A program made the translations under genes and the position numbers. 64,000 nt of DNA, from assembly GCF_014251795.1 (NCBI RefSeq), contig NZ_CP059201.1, positions 62,001 through 126,000 of the forward strand, read 5' to 3'. This DNA is from Blattabacterium cuenoti. Its GTDB lineage: Bacteria; Bacteroidota; Bacteroidia; Flavobacteriales; Blattabacteriaceae. The stretch's first letter is position 1. Each line of letters begins with the position of its first letter. This document shows positions 34,568 to 44,652 of the stretch, one piece after another. The notes beneath the pieces are model-generated. The model was not told the DNA's origin. It worked only from the letters and a program-made list of their open reading frames with translations, and searched no databases.

Positions 34568-34876
34568 ATGAAGCATAAATTCAGAATAATAATTTTAGGA
34601 GAAAAAGAAATAAGATTATTAAGCAGAATTCTTATTATATTAAATAGAAGAAATTTGAAAACCAATCACATTAATGTATCGAATAATGAAAATGGAACAA
34701 TTAGTAATATCCAATATATTATTGATTTAGAATGTAAGGAAGAACAATTGTTTAAAATAAAAAAATTAATTGAAAAATTAATTGGAATTATTCATGTTTA
34801 CTATTCTAAATTAGAGAAACTAAATTCTAGAAAAAATTCATGTAAAAAAATTGATTTACCACTAGCAACATATTAA
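34568..34876 (+). CDS. ilvN: Acetolactate synthase small (regulatory) subunit, reduced
   Basis: The ACT-domain partner that activates IlvB and normally binds valine for feedback inhibition. Only 102 residues remain, covering one ACT domain; the C-terminal domain of E. coli IlvH (163 residues) and of longer Bacteroidota homologues is missing. Aligning LSR of the first helix, the E. coli IlvH valine-site residues Asn11, Gly14 and Asn29 are replaced by Lys, Arg and Lys (region GEKEIRLLSRILIILNRRNL). Inference: the enzyme is probably still activated but poorly inhibited by valine. Identity is supported mainly by position between ilvB and ilvC. Confidence 0.85.
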   Translation: MKHKFRIIILGEKEIRLLSRILIILNRRNLKTNHINVSNNENGTISNIQYIIDLECKEEQLFKIKKLIEKLIGIIHVYYSKLEKLNSRKNSCKKIDLPLATY

Positions 34877-34890
34877 ATAAAATAAAAATC

Positions 34891-35943
34891 ATGAAAATTA
34901 AATTTGGATCTATAGAAGAAACTATCATTACAAGAGATGAATTTCCATTATGGAAAGCTAGAGAAATTTTGAAAAAAGAAACTATTTCTGTTTTAGGTTA
35001 TGGAGTTCAAGGTCCTGGACAGTCTCTAAATTTAAGGGATAATGGATTTCAAGTAATAGTAGGACAAAGAAAATGTTCTAATTCTTGGAAAAAAGCGTTA
35101 CAAGATGAATGGATAGAAGGAGAAAATCTTTTTTCTTTAGAAGAAGCTGCTGAAAGAGGTACGATACTTATGTATTTATTATCAGATGCAGGTCAAATCT
35201 CTTTTTGGCCTACTCTTAGTAAATATTTAACTGAAGGAAAATCTTTATATTTTTCACATGGATTTGGATTAACTTTTTGTAATCAAACAAAAATATATCC
35301 TTCTAAAAATATAGATATTTTTTTAGTAGCGCCTAAAGGATCAGGAACTAGTTTAAGAAGACTTTTTAAAAAAGGAAAAGGAATTAATTCTAGTTATGCT
35401 ATTTATCAGGATTATAGTGGGAATAGTTTAGAAAAAACTTTATCTATTGGAATAGGAATAGGATCTGGATATTTATTTAAAACAAATTTTAAAAATGAGG
35501 TATATTCCGATTTAGTAGGAGAAAGAGGGACTTTGATGGGAGCTATACAAGGAATTTTTGCTGCACAATATCAAACATTAAGAGAAAAAGGACATTCTCC
35601 TTCAGAATCTTTCAACGAAACTGTAGAAGAATTAACTCAAAGTTTGATGCCATTAGTATCAGAAAAAGGAATGGATTGGATGTACGCTAATTGTTCTACT
35701 ACTGCGCAAAGAGGAGCTTTAGACTGGTGGAAAAAATTTAGAGATGCTACTTTTCCAGTATTTCAAGAATTATATCATGAAGTATTATCTGGTCATGAAG
35801 CAAAAAGAATTATTCAAGCTAATAGTCATATAAATTATAGAGAAAAATTGCAAAAAGAATTACAAGATCTTAGAAAAAGTGAATTATGGGAAGTTGGATC
35901 TATGATTCGCAATCTTAGACCGGAAAAAAAGGATCAGAATTAA
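34891..35943 (+). CDS. ilvC: Ketol-acid reductoisomerase
   Basis: NADPH-dependent isomeroreductase, third gene product of the pathway. The 350-residue class I-length protein has the Rossmann motif VLGYGVQGPGQSLNLRDNG and cofactor loop GQRKCSNSW, and the metal-binding region SDLVGERGTLMGAIQG and NETVEELTQ. The sequence resembles the Bacteroides/Flavobacteria branch. It follows ilvN by 14 bases. Confidence 0.95.
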   Translation: MKIKFGSIEETIITRDEFPLWKAREILKKETISVLGYGVQGPGQSLNLRDNGFQVIVGQRKCSNSWKKALQDEWIEGENLFSLEEAAERGTILMYLLSDAGQISFWPTLSKYLTEGKSLYFSHGFGLTFCNQTKIYPSKNIDIFLVAPKGSGTSLRRLFKKGKGINSSYAIYQDYSGNSLEKTLSIGIGIGSGYLFKTNFKNEVYSDLVGERGTLMGAIQGIFAAQYQTLREKGHSPSESFNETVEELTQSLMPLVSEKGMDWMYANCSTTAQRGALDWWKKFRDATFPVFQELYHEVLSGHEAKRIIQANSHINYREKLQKELQDLRKSELWEVGSMIRNLRPEKKDQN

Positions 35944-35967
35944 ATAAATTTACTCATTTTTAAAAGA

Positions 35968-37236
35968 TTGAAAAATAAATTTAAAGGATATTTTCCTTCT
36001 CATAAAGAAATAATTCAAGCTAAGAATCTTTTAAAAGATATCATTTATGAAACTCCGTTACAAAAAAATTATCTTTTATCAGAAAAATATCAAGCTAATA
36101 TTTTACTAAAAAGAGAAGACTTACAAATCATACGTTCATATAAAATTAGAGGAGCTTATAATAAAATAAAAAGTTTATCTTATTCAGAACTGAAAAAAGG
36201 AATTGTTTGTGCTAGCGCTGGAAATCATGCTCAAGGTGTGGCATATTCTTGCAATATATTAAAAATATCGGGAAAAATTTATATGCCTAGTACTACTCCT
36301 AAACAAAAAGTAGAAAGAGTAAAAATGTTTGGAAAAAAGTATATAGAAATTATTCTTATTGGAGATACTTTTGATGCAGTTAGTAGTGAAGCAATGAAAG
36401 ATTGTAAAAAAAATGAAAAAATTTTTATTCATCCTTTCGATGATATTAAAATTATTGAAGGACAAGCAACTGTAGGTTTAGAAATTTTAAAACAAAATAT
36501 TTCAGATAGGATAGATTATGTTTTTATTCCTATTGGTGGAGGTGGATTAGTATCTGGTGTAGGTAGTTATTTTAAAGAAATAAGTCCTAAAACTAAAATT
36601 ATAGGAGTAGAACCTAAAGGAGCTCCATCTATGAGTTATTCTTTAAAAAAAGGAAAAATTGTTGAATTAAAAACAATAGATAGATTTATTGATGGAGCTT
36701 CAGTAAAGAAAGTGGGAAAATTAAATTTTAACATATGCAATCAAATATTATTTGATATCATAACAGTTCCGGAAGGAAAAGTTTGTACAACAATTTTAGA
36801 TTTATATAATTTAGAAGCTATTGTCGCTGAACCTGCTGGAGCTCTTTCAATAGCTGCTTTAGATTTTTATTCTAATGAAATAAAAGGAAAAACTATTGTA
36901 TGTATTTTAAGTGGAGGAAATAATGATATCACTAGAACAGAAGAAATTAGAGAAAGATCTCTTTTATATGAAGAAAAAAAACATTATTTTATTGTCAAAT
37001 TTCCACAAAGAGCTGGGGCCTTAAAAGAATTTGTGAACAATATTTTAGGTCCAAAAGATGATATTGCTTATTTTGAATATTCTAAAAAAAATTCAAAAGA
37101 AGAAGGACCAGCCGTGATTGGAATAGAATTGTCAGAAAAAAATGAATTTTCTGGATTAATAGGAAGAATGAAAAAATATAAAGTTCATTTTCAATATTTA
37201 AATAAAAATCCAGATTTATTTCGCATCCTTATATAA
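35968..37236 (+). CDS. ilvA: Threonine dehydratase (isoleucine pathway)
   Basis: PLP enzyme that makes 2-oxobutanoate from threonine. The 422-residue protein has the PLP Lys in SYKIRGAYN, the phosphate loop GGGGLVSGVG and an ACT-like C-terminal regulatory region (from HYFIVKFPQRAGALKEF). The start is TTG at 35968, as no ATG is available upstream before an in-frame stop at 35941; ATT at 35956 is a less likely choice. It ends the ilv operon, giving the host both the valine/leucine and isoleucine branches. Confidence 0.93.
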   Translation: MKNKFKGYFPSHKEIIQAKNLLKDIIYETPLQKNYLLSEKYQANILLKREDLQIIRSYKIRGAYNKIKSLSYSELKKGIVCASAGNHAQGVAYSCNILKISGKIYMPSTTPKQKVERVKMFGKKYIEIILIGDTFDAVSSEAMKDCKKNEKIFIHPFDDIKIIEGQATVGLEILKQNISDRIDYVFIPIGGGGLVSGVGSYFKEISPKTKIIGVEPKGAPSMSYSLKKGKIVELKTIDRFIDGASVKKVGKLNFNICNQILFDIITVPEGKVCTTILDLYNLEAIVAEPAGALSIAALDFYSNEIKGKTIVCILSGGNNDITRTEEIRERSLLYEEKKHYFIVKFPQRAGALKEFVNNILGPKDDIAYFEYSKKNSKEEGPAVIGIELSEKNEFSGLIGRMKKYKVHFQYLNKNPDLFRILI

Positions 37237-37249
37237 AAAAAAAACTTTG

Positions 37250-37334
37250 TACCCACGACTGGATTTGAACCAGCACATCCGAATCGGATACCACCCCCTC
37301 AAAGTGGCGTGTCTACCATTTCCACCACGTGGGC
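37250..37334 (-). tRNA. tRNA-Leu(GAG)
   Basis: On the minus strand the acceptor is GCCCACG with CGTGGGT plus discriminator A; the anticodon stem CCACT/GGTGG holds the loop TTGAGGG, giving anticodon GAG. A long variable arm and the T-loop GTTCAAATC are present, as in class II Leu tRNAs. CCA is not encoded. A Leu(UAG) tRNA, also in this window, could in principle read the same CUN codons. Confidence 0.93.
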
Positions 37335-37445
37335 GTCATATCAAAATATTTATGTCGCTTATTAGTTCAAATATAAAATTTATTTGATATTTCATCAAAA
37401 AAAATATAATTTCCCTTCGGATGAATTCTATTCAAATTAAATCAT

Positions 37446-38156
37446 ATGAATATAGCAATAATAGGATATGGAAAAATGGGAAAATCTGTAGAAAAAATAG
37501 CTCAAATTAGAAATCATAAAATTTCATTATGTCATGATGAAACTCCTTCTATAAACTTATTGAAAAATTCAAATTCAGATGTAGCAATAGAATTTAGTCA
37601 ACCTCATTCTGCTTTCAATAATATAAAAATTTGCATCGAAAATAATATTCCTATAGTAAGTGGAACGACAGGATGGTTAAAAAAATTTGAAATTATTAAA
37701 GAAATATGTAAGGAAAAAAATGGATCCTTTTTATATGCTTCAAATTTTAGTATAGGAATGAACATCTTCTTTGAAATTAATAAAAAATTATCAAAATTAT
37801 TACATTTATATTCTAGAGATTATGAAGTAACAATAGAAGAAATTCATCACAAAGAAAAAATAGATATCCCTAGTGGGACAGCTATATCTTTAGCAAAAGA
37901 TATAGTTAATAATAAAATGAAAAAGACATGGAGTTTGTATGAAAAAAAAACAAAAAATCAAATTTTGATTTTATCAAAAAGATTCAATAATATACCAGGA
38001 ATACATATTGTAAAATATGAATCTAAAATAGAGGAGATCAAAATCAAACATAAAGCTCATAACAGAGAAGGATTTGCTTTAGGTGCTGTTATTGCTGCAG
38101 AATGGATTCAAAATAAAAAAGGTATTTTTTCTATGAAAGAAGTTTTAGGAATATAA
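37446..38156 (+). CDS. dapB: 4-hydroxy-tetrahydrodipicolinate reductase
   Basis: Lysine/diaminopimelate pathway reductase. The 236-residue protein has the NAD(P) motif [12 protein letters not shown] at the N-terminus, [10 protein letters not shown], and the catalytic [19 protein letters not shown] (about residues 137-155). Complete for the family. lepB starts ten bases after its stop, so they probably share a transcript. Confidence 0.94.
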   Translation: MNIAIIGYGKMGKSVEKIAQIRNHKISLCHDETPSINLLKNSNSDVAIEFSQPHSAFNNIKICIENNIPIVSGTTGWLKKFEIIKEICKEKNGSFLYASNFSIGMNIFFEINKKLSKLLHLYSRDYEVTIEEIHHKEKIDIPSGTAISLAKDIVNNKMKKTWSLYEKKTKNQILILSKRFNNIPGIHIVKYESKIEEIKIKHKAHNREGFALGAVIAAEWIQNKKGIFSMKEVLGI

Positions 38157-38166
38157 ATATCTTTGT

Positions 38167-39648
38167 ATGTTCCAATATTTTATTTTAAGTGTAATTTTTT
38201 TATTTTTTGAACATTTGATTCATATTTTAGGAACATGGAGTTTTTATAAAAAATTAGGGTTAAAATGTTGGAAAATTTTTATTCCTATATACAACATTTT
38301 TATTCTTTTAAAAATTTATAAAAGATCTATTTTTTGGATTTTTTTATTATTCATTCCATTAACTAGCATAATGTTATTTCTTATTTTATGGATGGATTTG
38401 ATTTTCACTTTTTATAAAAAAACAAATAAAAATATCATTTTATTCTTATTATCTGCAGGTCTATATATTTTTTATATAAATTATTTTAAAAATATTCATA
38501 CACTAAAAATTGAAAATCAAAATTTTCAAAAAAAAGAAAATAATATGGGAATATTATTAGCTATTATTTTTTCTTTTATTATTCATACTTATATAGTTCA
38601 ACCTTTTGTCATTCCGACTTCTTCTATGGAAAGAACTTTGTTGGTGGGAGATTTTATTCTAGTCAGTAAAATTCATTATGGATTACGAATGCCTATATCT
38701 CCTATTTCTATACCTTTTACACATAATAATATCATTGGAAATATAAAATCTTATGTTTCTATTTTTCAATTTCCTTACTTTCGTTTTCCTGCCATACAAT
38801 CTATTAAAAGAAATGATATAGTTGTTTTTAATTTTCCTAAAGATTATAATCATAAAATAATAGATCGAAAAGATCATTATGTCAAACGTTGTGTAGGTTT
38901 ACCAGGAGATTTAATTTCTATTAAAGAAGGTATTTTATTTGTTAATCATAAAAAAGAAAAATCTTTTTTTGAAAAACAACAAGCTTATTTTGTTAAAACA
39001 GTAAATATTCCTTTAAATATAGAATATCTTAATAATAAAATGGATATTGAAGATATTCAATGTATCGAAGAAAAAAATGATGAATATTTTTATCAAATTA
39101 TGTTAAACGATAAAAAAGTCACTCAAATACAAAATTTATTTGACAATATAGTTTTTATAAAAAAATATATTCTTCCTATTCATTTTAAAGAAAATTCTAT
39201 ATTTCCAAATCAATCTGGTTGGAATAGAGATTTTTTTGGACCATTACACGTTCCTAAAAAAGGAGAATTAATAAAATTAAACTCAAAAAACATTCATATT
39301 TATAATGAAATTTTTACTTATGAAAAAGTTGATCAATTCGATATGTTTTCAAAACAATATTATAGAGTAAAAAATAATTATTATTTCATGATGGGTGATA
39401 ATAGACATAATTCATCTGATTCTCGTTATTGGGGTTTTGTACCAGAAGATCATATAGTAGGAAAACCTATATTTATATGGATGAGTATTGATTGGGATCG
39501 AAAAAATCCTTTAAATATATTTAATTGGAAATTTCGTTGGAACCGTATTATGAGAACAATAAATGATAAACATTCTTATTTATCTTTACTTTTTTTATTT
39601 TCATTTGCATATTTAATGTCTTTTTTATTTAAAAAAGAAAAATCATAA
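38167..39648 (+). CDS. lepB: Signal peptidase I
   Basis: Cleaves signal peptides of exported proteins. At 493 residues it is large, as in other Flavobacteriia. Several N-terminal membrane segments (residues 1-110) and another at about 127-145 precede the catalytic Ser153 in TSSMERTL. The general base Lys240 is in [12 protein letters not shown], and box E is [19 protein letters not shown]-terminal hydrophobic tail follows. Its stop is two bases from the convergent rhomboid stop. Confidence 0.94.
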   Translation: MFQYFILSVIFLFFEHLIHILGTWSFYKKLGLKCWKIFIPIYNIFILLKIYKRSIFWIFLLFIPLTSIMLFLILWMDLIFTFYKKTNKNIILFLLSAGLYIFYINYFKNIHTLKIENQNFQKKENNMGILLAIIFSFIIHTYIVQPFVIPTSSMERTLLVGDFILVSKIHYGLRMPISPISIPFTHNNIIGNIKSYVSIFQFPYFRFPAIQSIKRNDIVVFNFPKDYNHKIIDRKDHYVKRCVGLPGDLISIKEGILFVNHKKEKSFFEKQQAYFVKTVNIPLNIEYLNNKMDIEDIQCIEEKNDEYFYQIMLNDKKVTQIQNLFDNIVFIKKYILPIHFKENSIFPNQSGWNRDFFGPLHVPKKGELIKLNSKNIHIYNEIFTYEKVDQFDMFSKQYYRVKNNYYFMMGDNRHNSSDSRYWGFVPEDHIVGKPIFIWMSIDWDRKNPLNIFNWKFRWNRIMRTINDKHSYLSLLFLFSFAYLMSFLFKKEKS

Positions 39649-39650
39649 AA

Positions 39651-40349
39651 TCAATAATAATGTTCATTTTTTATTAAAAAACTTCCTATAAAATAACCGG
39701 ATAGAATTCCACCAATATGAGCAAAATGAGCAACTCCAGGAGCTAAACTAAAAACAGCAGATATAAAACTTCCGAAAATAAAAATTATAAGAGCTTTTCT
39801 TACCGCAATTGGAAAAGGAAAAGGTAAGATAAAAATCTTATGTTCAGGAAAAAATTTAGCAAAAGCACCTACTATTCCACTTACTGCTCCAGAAGCCCCC
39901 ATCATAGGAGAATACATAGAAGCATAAAGATTGATTTTTTGTTCTTCATTTAAATAATCTAATGTTTTTTTAGCTTGTGAAAAGTCTAAAGTTTGAACAA
40001 AATAATATAATACACCAGTATTAAAAATAATTTGAAATAATGCAGCTAAAATACCTGATAAAAAATATAAAATTATAAATTTTTTAACTCCTAATAGAGT
40101 TTCTATTTGTCCACCAAACATAAATAAAGCTAACATATTAAAAATTATGTGCAAAAAAAGACGTTTAGAGTGAATAAACATATGAGTCAAAATTTGATAT
40201 AACTCAAATCGTTCATCTAAAGGATGATATAAAGAAAAAATACTCTCTATTTTATATTGTGAAAAAACAAAAACAGCTGTATACGCAAGTATATTAATAC
40301 TAATTAAATGTTTGACAGCATCTGAATTAAAATTGGTATAAAAATTCAC
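39651..40349 (-). CDS. Rhomboid family intramembrane serine protease
   Basis: A 232-residue polytopic membrane protease. The catalytic Ser is in MMGASGAVSGIVGAF and the His in GVAHFAHIGGILSGYF; the early HMFIHSKRLFLHIIFNMLALFMFG matches the conserved His/Asn region. Substrate unknown. It is the last gene of a minus-strand run TPR-ribH-mutL-rhomboid, three bases behind mutL, an order I recall in other Flavobacteriia. Confidence 0.92.
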   Translation of the reverse strand: MNFYTNFNSDAVKHLISINILAYTAVFVFSQYKIESIFSLYHPLDERFELYQILTHMFIHSKRLFLHIIFNMLALFMFGGQIETLLGVKKFIILYFLSGILAALFQIIFNTGVLYYFVQTLDFSQAKKTLDYLNEEQKINLYASMYSPMMGASGAVSGIVGAFAKFFPEHKIFILPFPFPIAVRKALIIFIFGSFISAVFSLAPGVAHFAHIGGILSGYFIGSFLIKNEHYY

Positions 40350-40352
40350 TTC

Positions 40353-42074
40353 TTAAAAAAGATTTTTATTTAATATAAAGAATATAGGATCACCTGAATA
40401 TGTTGAATTTGGATTTCGACAAGAAAACAAATCTTTAATGATACGTTCCATTTTTTCAGTATGTAACTGTGTTCCGTATTTTATAGATGCAGATTGAGAT
40501 ATAATTTGAATTAGTTTTTCTTTATTATTTTTTTCCCCTTTAATAAAATTATGTTTTATAATATTTTTAATAATTTCAACTAACATATTTTTTTGTATAT
40601 TTTCAGGTAAAGAATATAAATAAGCTGATTGATTACAAATATATAAATGAAATCCAAAATTTATCAAATCATTTTTGATATTATTTAAAGAAAAAAATTC
40701 CATTTTCAAAAGTTTTATTTGTATAGGAAAAATAAATTGTTGGCTGATAATAAATTTTTTTCTTAAAAAGAATTCAAATAATATATTTTGATGTGCTCTG
40801 TGTTGATCTACTAATATCATATACTCATTATTGAATACGAAAACTATATATTTTTTATTAATCTGTAAAGTTTTTATTTTTTTTTTATGATTAACGTAAT
40901 GAGATAACTGATTTTTTAAATTATTATTAGATGAATCAAAATCAGACTTCTTGAGTTGATAAAACAAGTTTTCTAATTGAATAATTTTTTCTTTATCAGA
41001 AAGTTTATAAAAAAAATTATCAAATAAATAGTTTTTTTCGAGTGATTGACAAGATAAAAAAATATTAGAATTTTTTAACTCTTTTTTTTTTACTTTATAC
41101 TGAAAAAATAGAATATTTTTAATTTCTTGTTGAATCATTTCTCCAATATTTTCTTCTTCTTCTAATTTTACTTCTTTTTTTGTTGGATGAATATTCCAAT
41201 TTACTAAACGAGTATTTATAAAAATAAAAATAAAATAAGAAGCTGTTTTGAAATCTTTCAAAAAACCATCATAAGCATGAACTATTTTTTTATGTAAAAA
41301 TAAATGAGTAACACAACGTTGATTGACTAATAAAAATTGATCTCCTTTTTTTATAGAAATATCTGGAACACTAACATATCCTTCTATTATAATTTTATTT
41401 TTATTTATAAAAATAGGAACTAAATTTTTAGTTTGAAAGAGTTCTTTAATTCTTCCTATCAAAGAAGATTTTTTAAAATAAAAAATAATTTTATCATTGT
41501 GATAAAAACGATATGTAATATCTCTGTGAGCTAAAACAATTTTATAGAATTCATAAATAATATGTTGAAATTCTATTCTGGAAGATTTCAAAAATTGTCT
41601 TCTAGCAGGAATTTTATAAAAAATATTTTTTACTGAAACTCTTGTCCCTCTCAGTATATTTGTAGGAATTTGTTTTTTTATTTTTCCTTCTTCTATAAAA
41701 AGATGAATTCCTAGCAAATCTTCTCTATTTTTAGTTTGAATTTCTAATTGAGAAACAAGTGCTATAGCAGCTAAAGCTTCTCCTCTAAAACCTTTTGTTT
41801 TAATTTTGAAAATATCATCAGTTTTTTTAATTTTAGAAGTTGCATGTTTTTGAATACTCATTTTAGCATCATCAATACTCATCCCTATTCCATCATCTAC
41901 CAATTGAATCAATGTTTTTCCTGAATCTTTAATAAATACATCAATTATTTTAGCATTTGCATCTATTGCATTTTCTAAAAGTTCTTTTAAAACAGAAGAA
42001 GGACGTTGTATGACCTCTCCAGCCGCTATTTGTTGAATTACTTTTTCAGGTAAAAATTGAATAATATTTTTCAT
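40353..42074 (-). CDS. mutL: DNA mismatch repair protein MutL
   Basis: Mismatch repair coordinator, 573 residues. The GHKL ATPase motifs are intact: ELLENAIDANA, VDDGIGMS and TKGFRGEALAAI. In the C-terminal domain the endonuclease-type motif reads VDQHRAHQNILFE, so the first Glu of DQHA(x)2E is Gln, and the CPHGRP-like element near the end is TYSGDP. The middle linker is long and Lys-rich. Starts directly after ribH with no gap. MutS is not in the window. Confidence 0.93.
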   Translation of the reverse strand: MKNIIQFLPEKVIQQIAAGEVIQRPSSVLKELLENAIDANAKIIDVFIKDSGKTLIQLVDDGIGMSIDDAKMSIQKHATSKIKKTDDIFKIKTKGFRGEALAAIALVSQLEIQTKNREDLLGIHLFIEEGKIKKQIPTNILRGTRVSVKNIFYKIPARRQFLKSSRIEFQHIIYEFYKIVLAHRDITYRFYHNDKIIFYFKKSSLIGRIKELFQTKNLVPIFINKNKIIIEGYVSVPDISIKKGDQFLLVNQRCVTHLFLHKKIVHAYDGFLKDFKTASYFIFIFINTRLVNWNIHPTKKEVKLEEEENIGEMIQQEIKNILFFQYKVKKKELKNSNIFLSCQSLEKNYLFDNFFYKLSDKEKIIQLENLFYQLKKSDFDSSNNNLKNQLSHYVNHKKKIKTLQINKKYIVFVFNNEYMILVDQHRAHQNILFEFFLRKKFIISQQFIFPIQIKLLKMEFFSLNNIKNDLINFGFHLYICNQSAYLYSLPENIQKNMLVEIIKNIIKHNFIKGEKNNKEKLIQIISQSASIKYGTQLHTEKMERIIKDLFSCRNPNSTYSGDPIFFILNKNLF

Positions 42075-42563
42075 TTATTTTATAGATCTTTTAAATAAAG
42101 ACATATATATAGCTGTTTTAGCACATTCTATTCCTTTATTTCCATTTTTTCCACCTGATCGATCAAAAGATTGTTGTTCATTTATATCAGAAAGAATACA
42201 AAATATAACAGGAACATCATATATGATATTAATATCCTTAATTCCATGCGAAATAGCTTGACATAGATATTCAAAATGAGGAGTTTCTCCTTTTATTAAA
42301 GATCCTATTGCAATGATTGAATCAAAATTGTAAGAATGAGCTATTTTTTTAGAAGAATAAATTAATTCATAACTTCCAGGAACTTCCCAAGTTTGAATTT
42401 TTTCCTTTAATACTCCTGATTGAATTAAAGTATTATAAGCTCCTTTATATAATCTGCTCGTGATTTCTCTATTCCATAAGGATACAACGATAGCAAATTT
42501 TAAGTTTGCATTTTTTATTTTTTTTTTATCTAATGAATAAAAAGGAGCTGTTTTCATAGACAT
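42075..42563 (-). CDS. ribH: 6,7-dimethyl-8-ribityllumazine synthase
   Basis: Penultimate step of riboflavin synthesis. The 162-residue protein has the substrate segments VSLWNREITSRLYKGA, WEVPGSYEL, AIGSLIKGETPHFEYL with the catalytic His, and the C-terminal GNKGIECAKTAIYM. Complete for the family. It is flanked by the TPR gene (6-base gap) and mutL (no gap). Confidence 0.94.
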   Translation of the reverse strand: MSMKTAPFYSLDKKKIKNANLKFAIVVSLWNREITSRLYKGAYNTLIQSGVLKEKIQTWEVPGSYELIYSSKKIAHSYNFDSIIAIGSLIKGETPHFEYLCQAISHGIKDINIIYDVPVIFCILSDINEQQSFDRSGGKNGNKGIECAKTAIYMSLFKRSIK

Positions 42564-42569
42564 AATGAT

Positions 42570-43181
42570 TTATAACTTATTGTCAATAAACATAAGATAT
42601 TTTTCAACATTTTTTTTATAGAAAAAATGAGGATATTTTTTTTCTATTTTTTGAAGAAAAAATTTAGAACTTTTATATTTTTTCATAGAAAAATTTAATA
42701 ATGCTGCTTTGTAATAATAAAGAGGAGTCGTAATTTTATTATCTCTTACATTTGCTGCTATAATATAATTTTTTAAAGCTTCATTCTTATTTTTTATTTG
42801 AATAAAAGCATCTCCTATAATACCGTATTTCATAGAGGATAAAATTTCATCTTTTGCGGAAAAACTTTTCATCATTTTTATGGATTCTTTGTAATTAGCT
42901 AATTTGTAATAGCAAATTCCTGCATAAAATTTTGAAATGTTTCCTGCTTTAGTCAAAGGAAATTGAGAAGCTATACCTGAAAATCCTAAATAATTGATTT
43001 TAATTTTTTTCCTATTTAAAGCTTTATCTATTTCTCCTTGAGATAAATATTGTTGAGCATAATTTAACTCTTCCATCGCTTTTTTTTCTGATGAATACAA
43101 AAAAAATTTTTTGAAAAAAAAATATGATCCAGTTACTATAATTAATAATATAATAGAAAAAAAAATCATGTTTTTTATCAT
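42570..43181 (-). CDS. Membrane-anchored TPR protein (YfgM-like)
   Basis: A 203-residue protein with one N-terminal membrane helix (about residues 4-22) and at least three helical tetratricopeptide-like repeats, for example ISKFYAGICYYKLANYKESIKMM and YYYKAALLNFSMKKYKSSKFFLQKI. Such proteins are adaptors; YfgM works with secretion chaperones. The position before ribH and mutL is the normal flavobacterial one. No specific function can be assigned. Confidence 0.75.
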   Translation of the reverse strand: MIKNMIFFSIILLIIVTGSYFFFKKFFLYSSEKKAMEELNYAQQYLSQGEIDKALNRKKIKINYLGFSGIASQFPLTKAGNISKFYAGICYYKLANYKESIKMMKSFSAKDEILSSMKYGIIGDAFIQIKNKNEALKNYIIAANVRDNKITTPLYYYKAALLNFSMKKYKSSKFFLQKIEKKYPHFFYKKNVEKYLMFIDNKL

Positions 43182-43253
43182 GTCACAAAACTTATGTTGT
43201 TATGTAATAAATAAATATAAATTTAATTTTTTTCATTTTAATATATACATTAT

Positions 43254-44582
43254 CTAACTCATTTTTTTCCTTATTACTTCTATAGTTTTAATTCTTTTAT
43301 GATCAATACTTCTTATAATAAAAGAATAATTTAAAAAATTAATCTTCTGTTTTTTTTTCGGAAATTCTTTGTTTATTTCCATGATAAACCCCCCTAAAGT
43401 ATCTGCCTCTCCTTTTTTATTCTCAAAAAAAACTTCTTCTTTAATGTTCATAATACGATAAAAATTAATTAAAGATGTTTTTCCATCAAATAAATAATTA
43501 TTTTGATTTAATTTAGAATAAGACATATCTTCTTCATCAAATTCATCAGTAATATCTCCTACTATTTCCTCTATCACATCTTCAAGAGTAACTAATCCAC
43601 ATGTTCCTCCATATTCATCTACTACAATAGCTAAATGTATTTTCCTTTTTTTAAAATCACTTAGAAGATCGTCTATCTTTTTTTTTTTCGGAACAAAAAA
43701 AGGACTATGAATTAATCTGTTCCATTTAAAATTTTCATCATTAACAAATGGAAGTAGATCTTTAGCAAAAAGAACTCCTTCTATATCATCAATACTATCT
43801 TTATAAATAGGAATACGAGAATATTCCTGATTACGAACTAATTCTAAAACATCAGAAAAATTTGTATTACTATTTAAAGAAAACATATCTATTCTTGGAG
43901 TCATAATCTGATGTGTTTCTGTATTTCCAAAATCAATAATTCTCTGTAAAAATTGACGTTCTTTAATATTTTTTTTATTTGATGATGTAATTTTTAAAGC
44001 TTTGGAAAGTTGATCTACAGAGATAGTATTTTTTTTTCTTCTTACTTTTTCTTCTATAGATTTTGAAATTAAAATTATAATTTTACTGATTGGATTTAAT
44101 ATTTGACTAAGAATCATTAAAGGTTTTGCCATAAAAATAGCAAAACGGAAATTATTTTTACTAGCATATATTTTAGGAATTATTTCTCCAAATAAAAGTA
44201 AAATAAAAGTAAGAAACCCCACTTCTAAAATAAAATTAATAGGGACATAAAATTGTTTGTATATAATTAAATATTTGTCTTGTAAAAATTCTGTGATTAA
44301 GTAGGAACTTAATATGACAATTCCAATATTAGAGAAATTATTAGATATTAATATTGTTGCTAAGAGTTTCTTTTTCTCGCGTAAAATTTTAAACACGATA
44401 TTTCCTCTACAAGAGTTTTTTCTTCTCTCTCTATCAATAGTTTTTTTCTCAATACAAAAAAACGCAGTCTCTGATCCAGATATTAATGCAGAAAATAATA
44501 ACAGTATTATTATTACTGCAAAATAAAAAACTAAATATAAAGTTTTTTCTAAAAAAATATTCGTCGAAGATTCTTTTTCCAA
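43254..44582 (-). CDS. gldE: GldE / CNNM-CBS-CorC family membrane protein
   Basis: A 442-residue protein with an N-terminal DUF21 membrane domain (about residues 10-165), a CBS pair (from QIMTPRIDMFSL and VPKKKKIDDLLSDF) and a C-terminal CorC_HlyC domain. The stretch IVVDEYGGTCGLVTLEDVIEEIVGDI is the family signature. In gliding Flavobacteriia this protein next to mutY is named GldE and is linked to GldD. Here gldD and the usual ssb are absent from the spot. A metal-ion transport role is plausible for the family. Confidence 0.82.
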   Translation of the reverse strand: MEKESSTNIFLEKTLYLVFYFAVIIILLLFSALISGSETAFFCIEKKTIDRERRKNSCRGNIVFKILREKKKLLATILISNNFSNIGIVILSSYLITEFLQDKYLIIYKQFYVPINFILEVGFLTFILLLFGEIIPKIYASKNNFRFAIFMAKPLMILSQILNPISKIIILISKSIEEKVRRKKNTISVDQLSKALKITSSNKKNIKERQFLQRIIDFGNTETHQIMTPRIDMFSLNSNTNFSDVLELVRNQEYSRIPIYKDSIDDIEGVLFAKDLLPFVNDENFKWNRLIHSPFFVPKKKKIDDLLSDFKKRKIHLAIVVDEYGGTCGLVTLEDVIEEIVGDITDEFDEEDMSYSKLNQNNYLFDGKTSLINFYRIMNIKEEVFFENKKGEADTLGGFIMEINKEFPKKKQKINFLNYSFIIRSIDHKRIKTIEVIRKKMS

Positions 44583-44652
44583 GAGATTAAATTTTGATAA
44601 TAATTTTTAGAAAAAATGTAAAATTTATACTAGAATTCATTGAAAATAAAAA

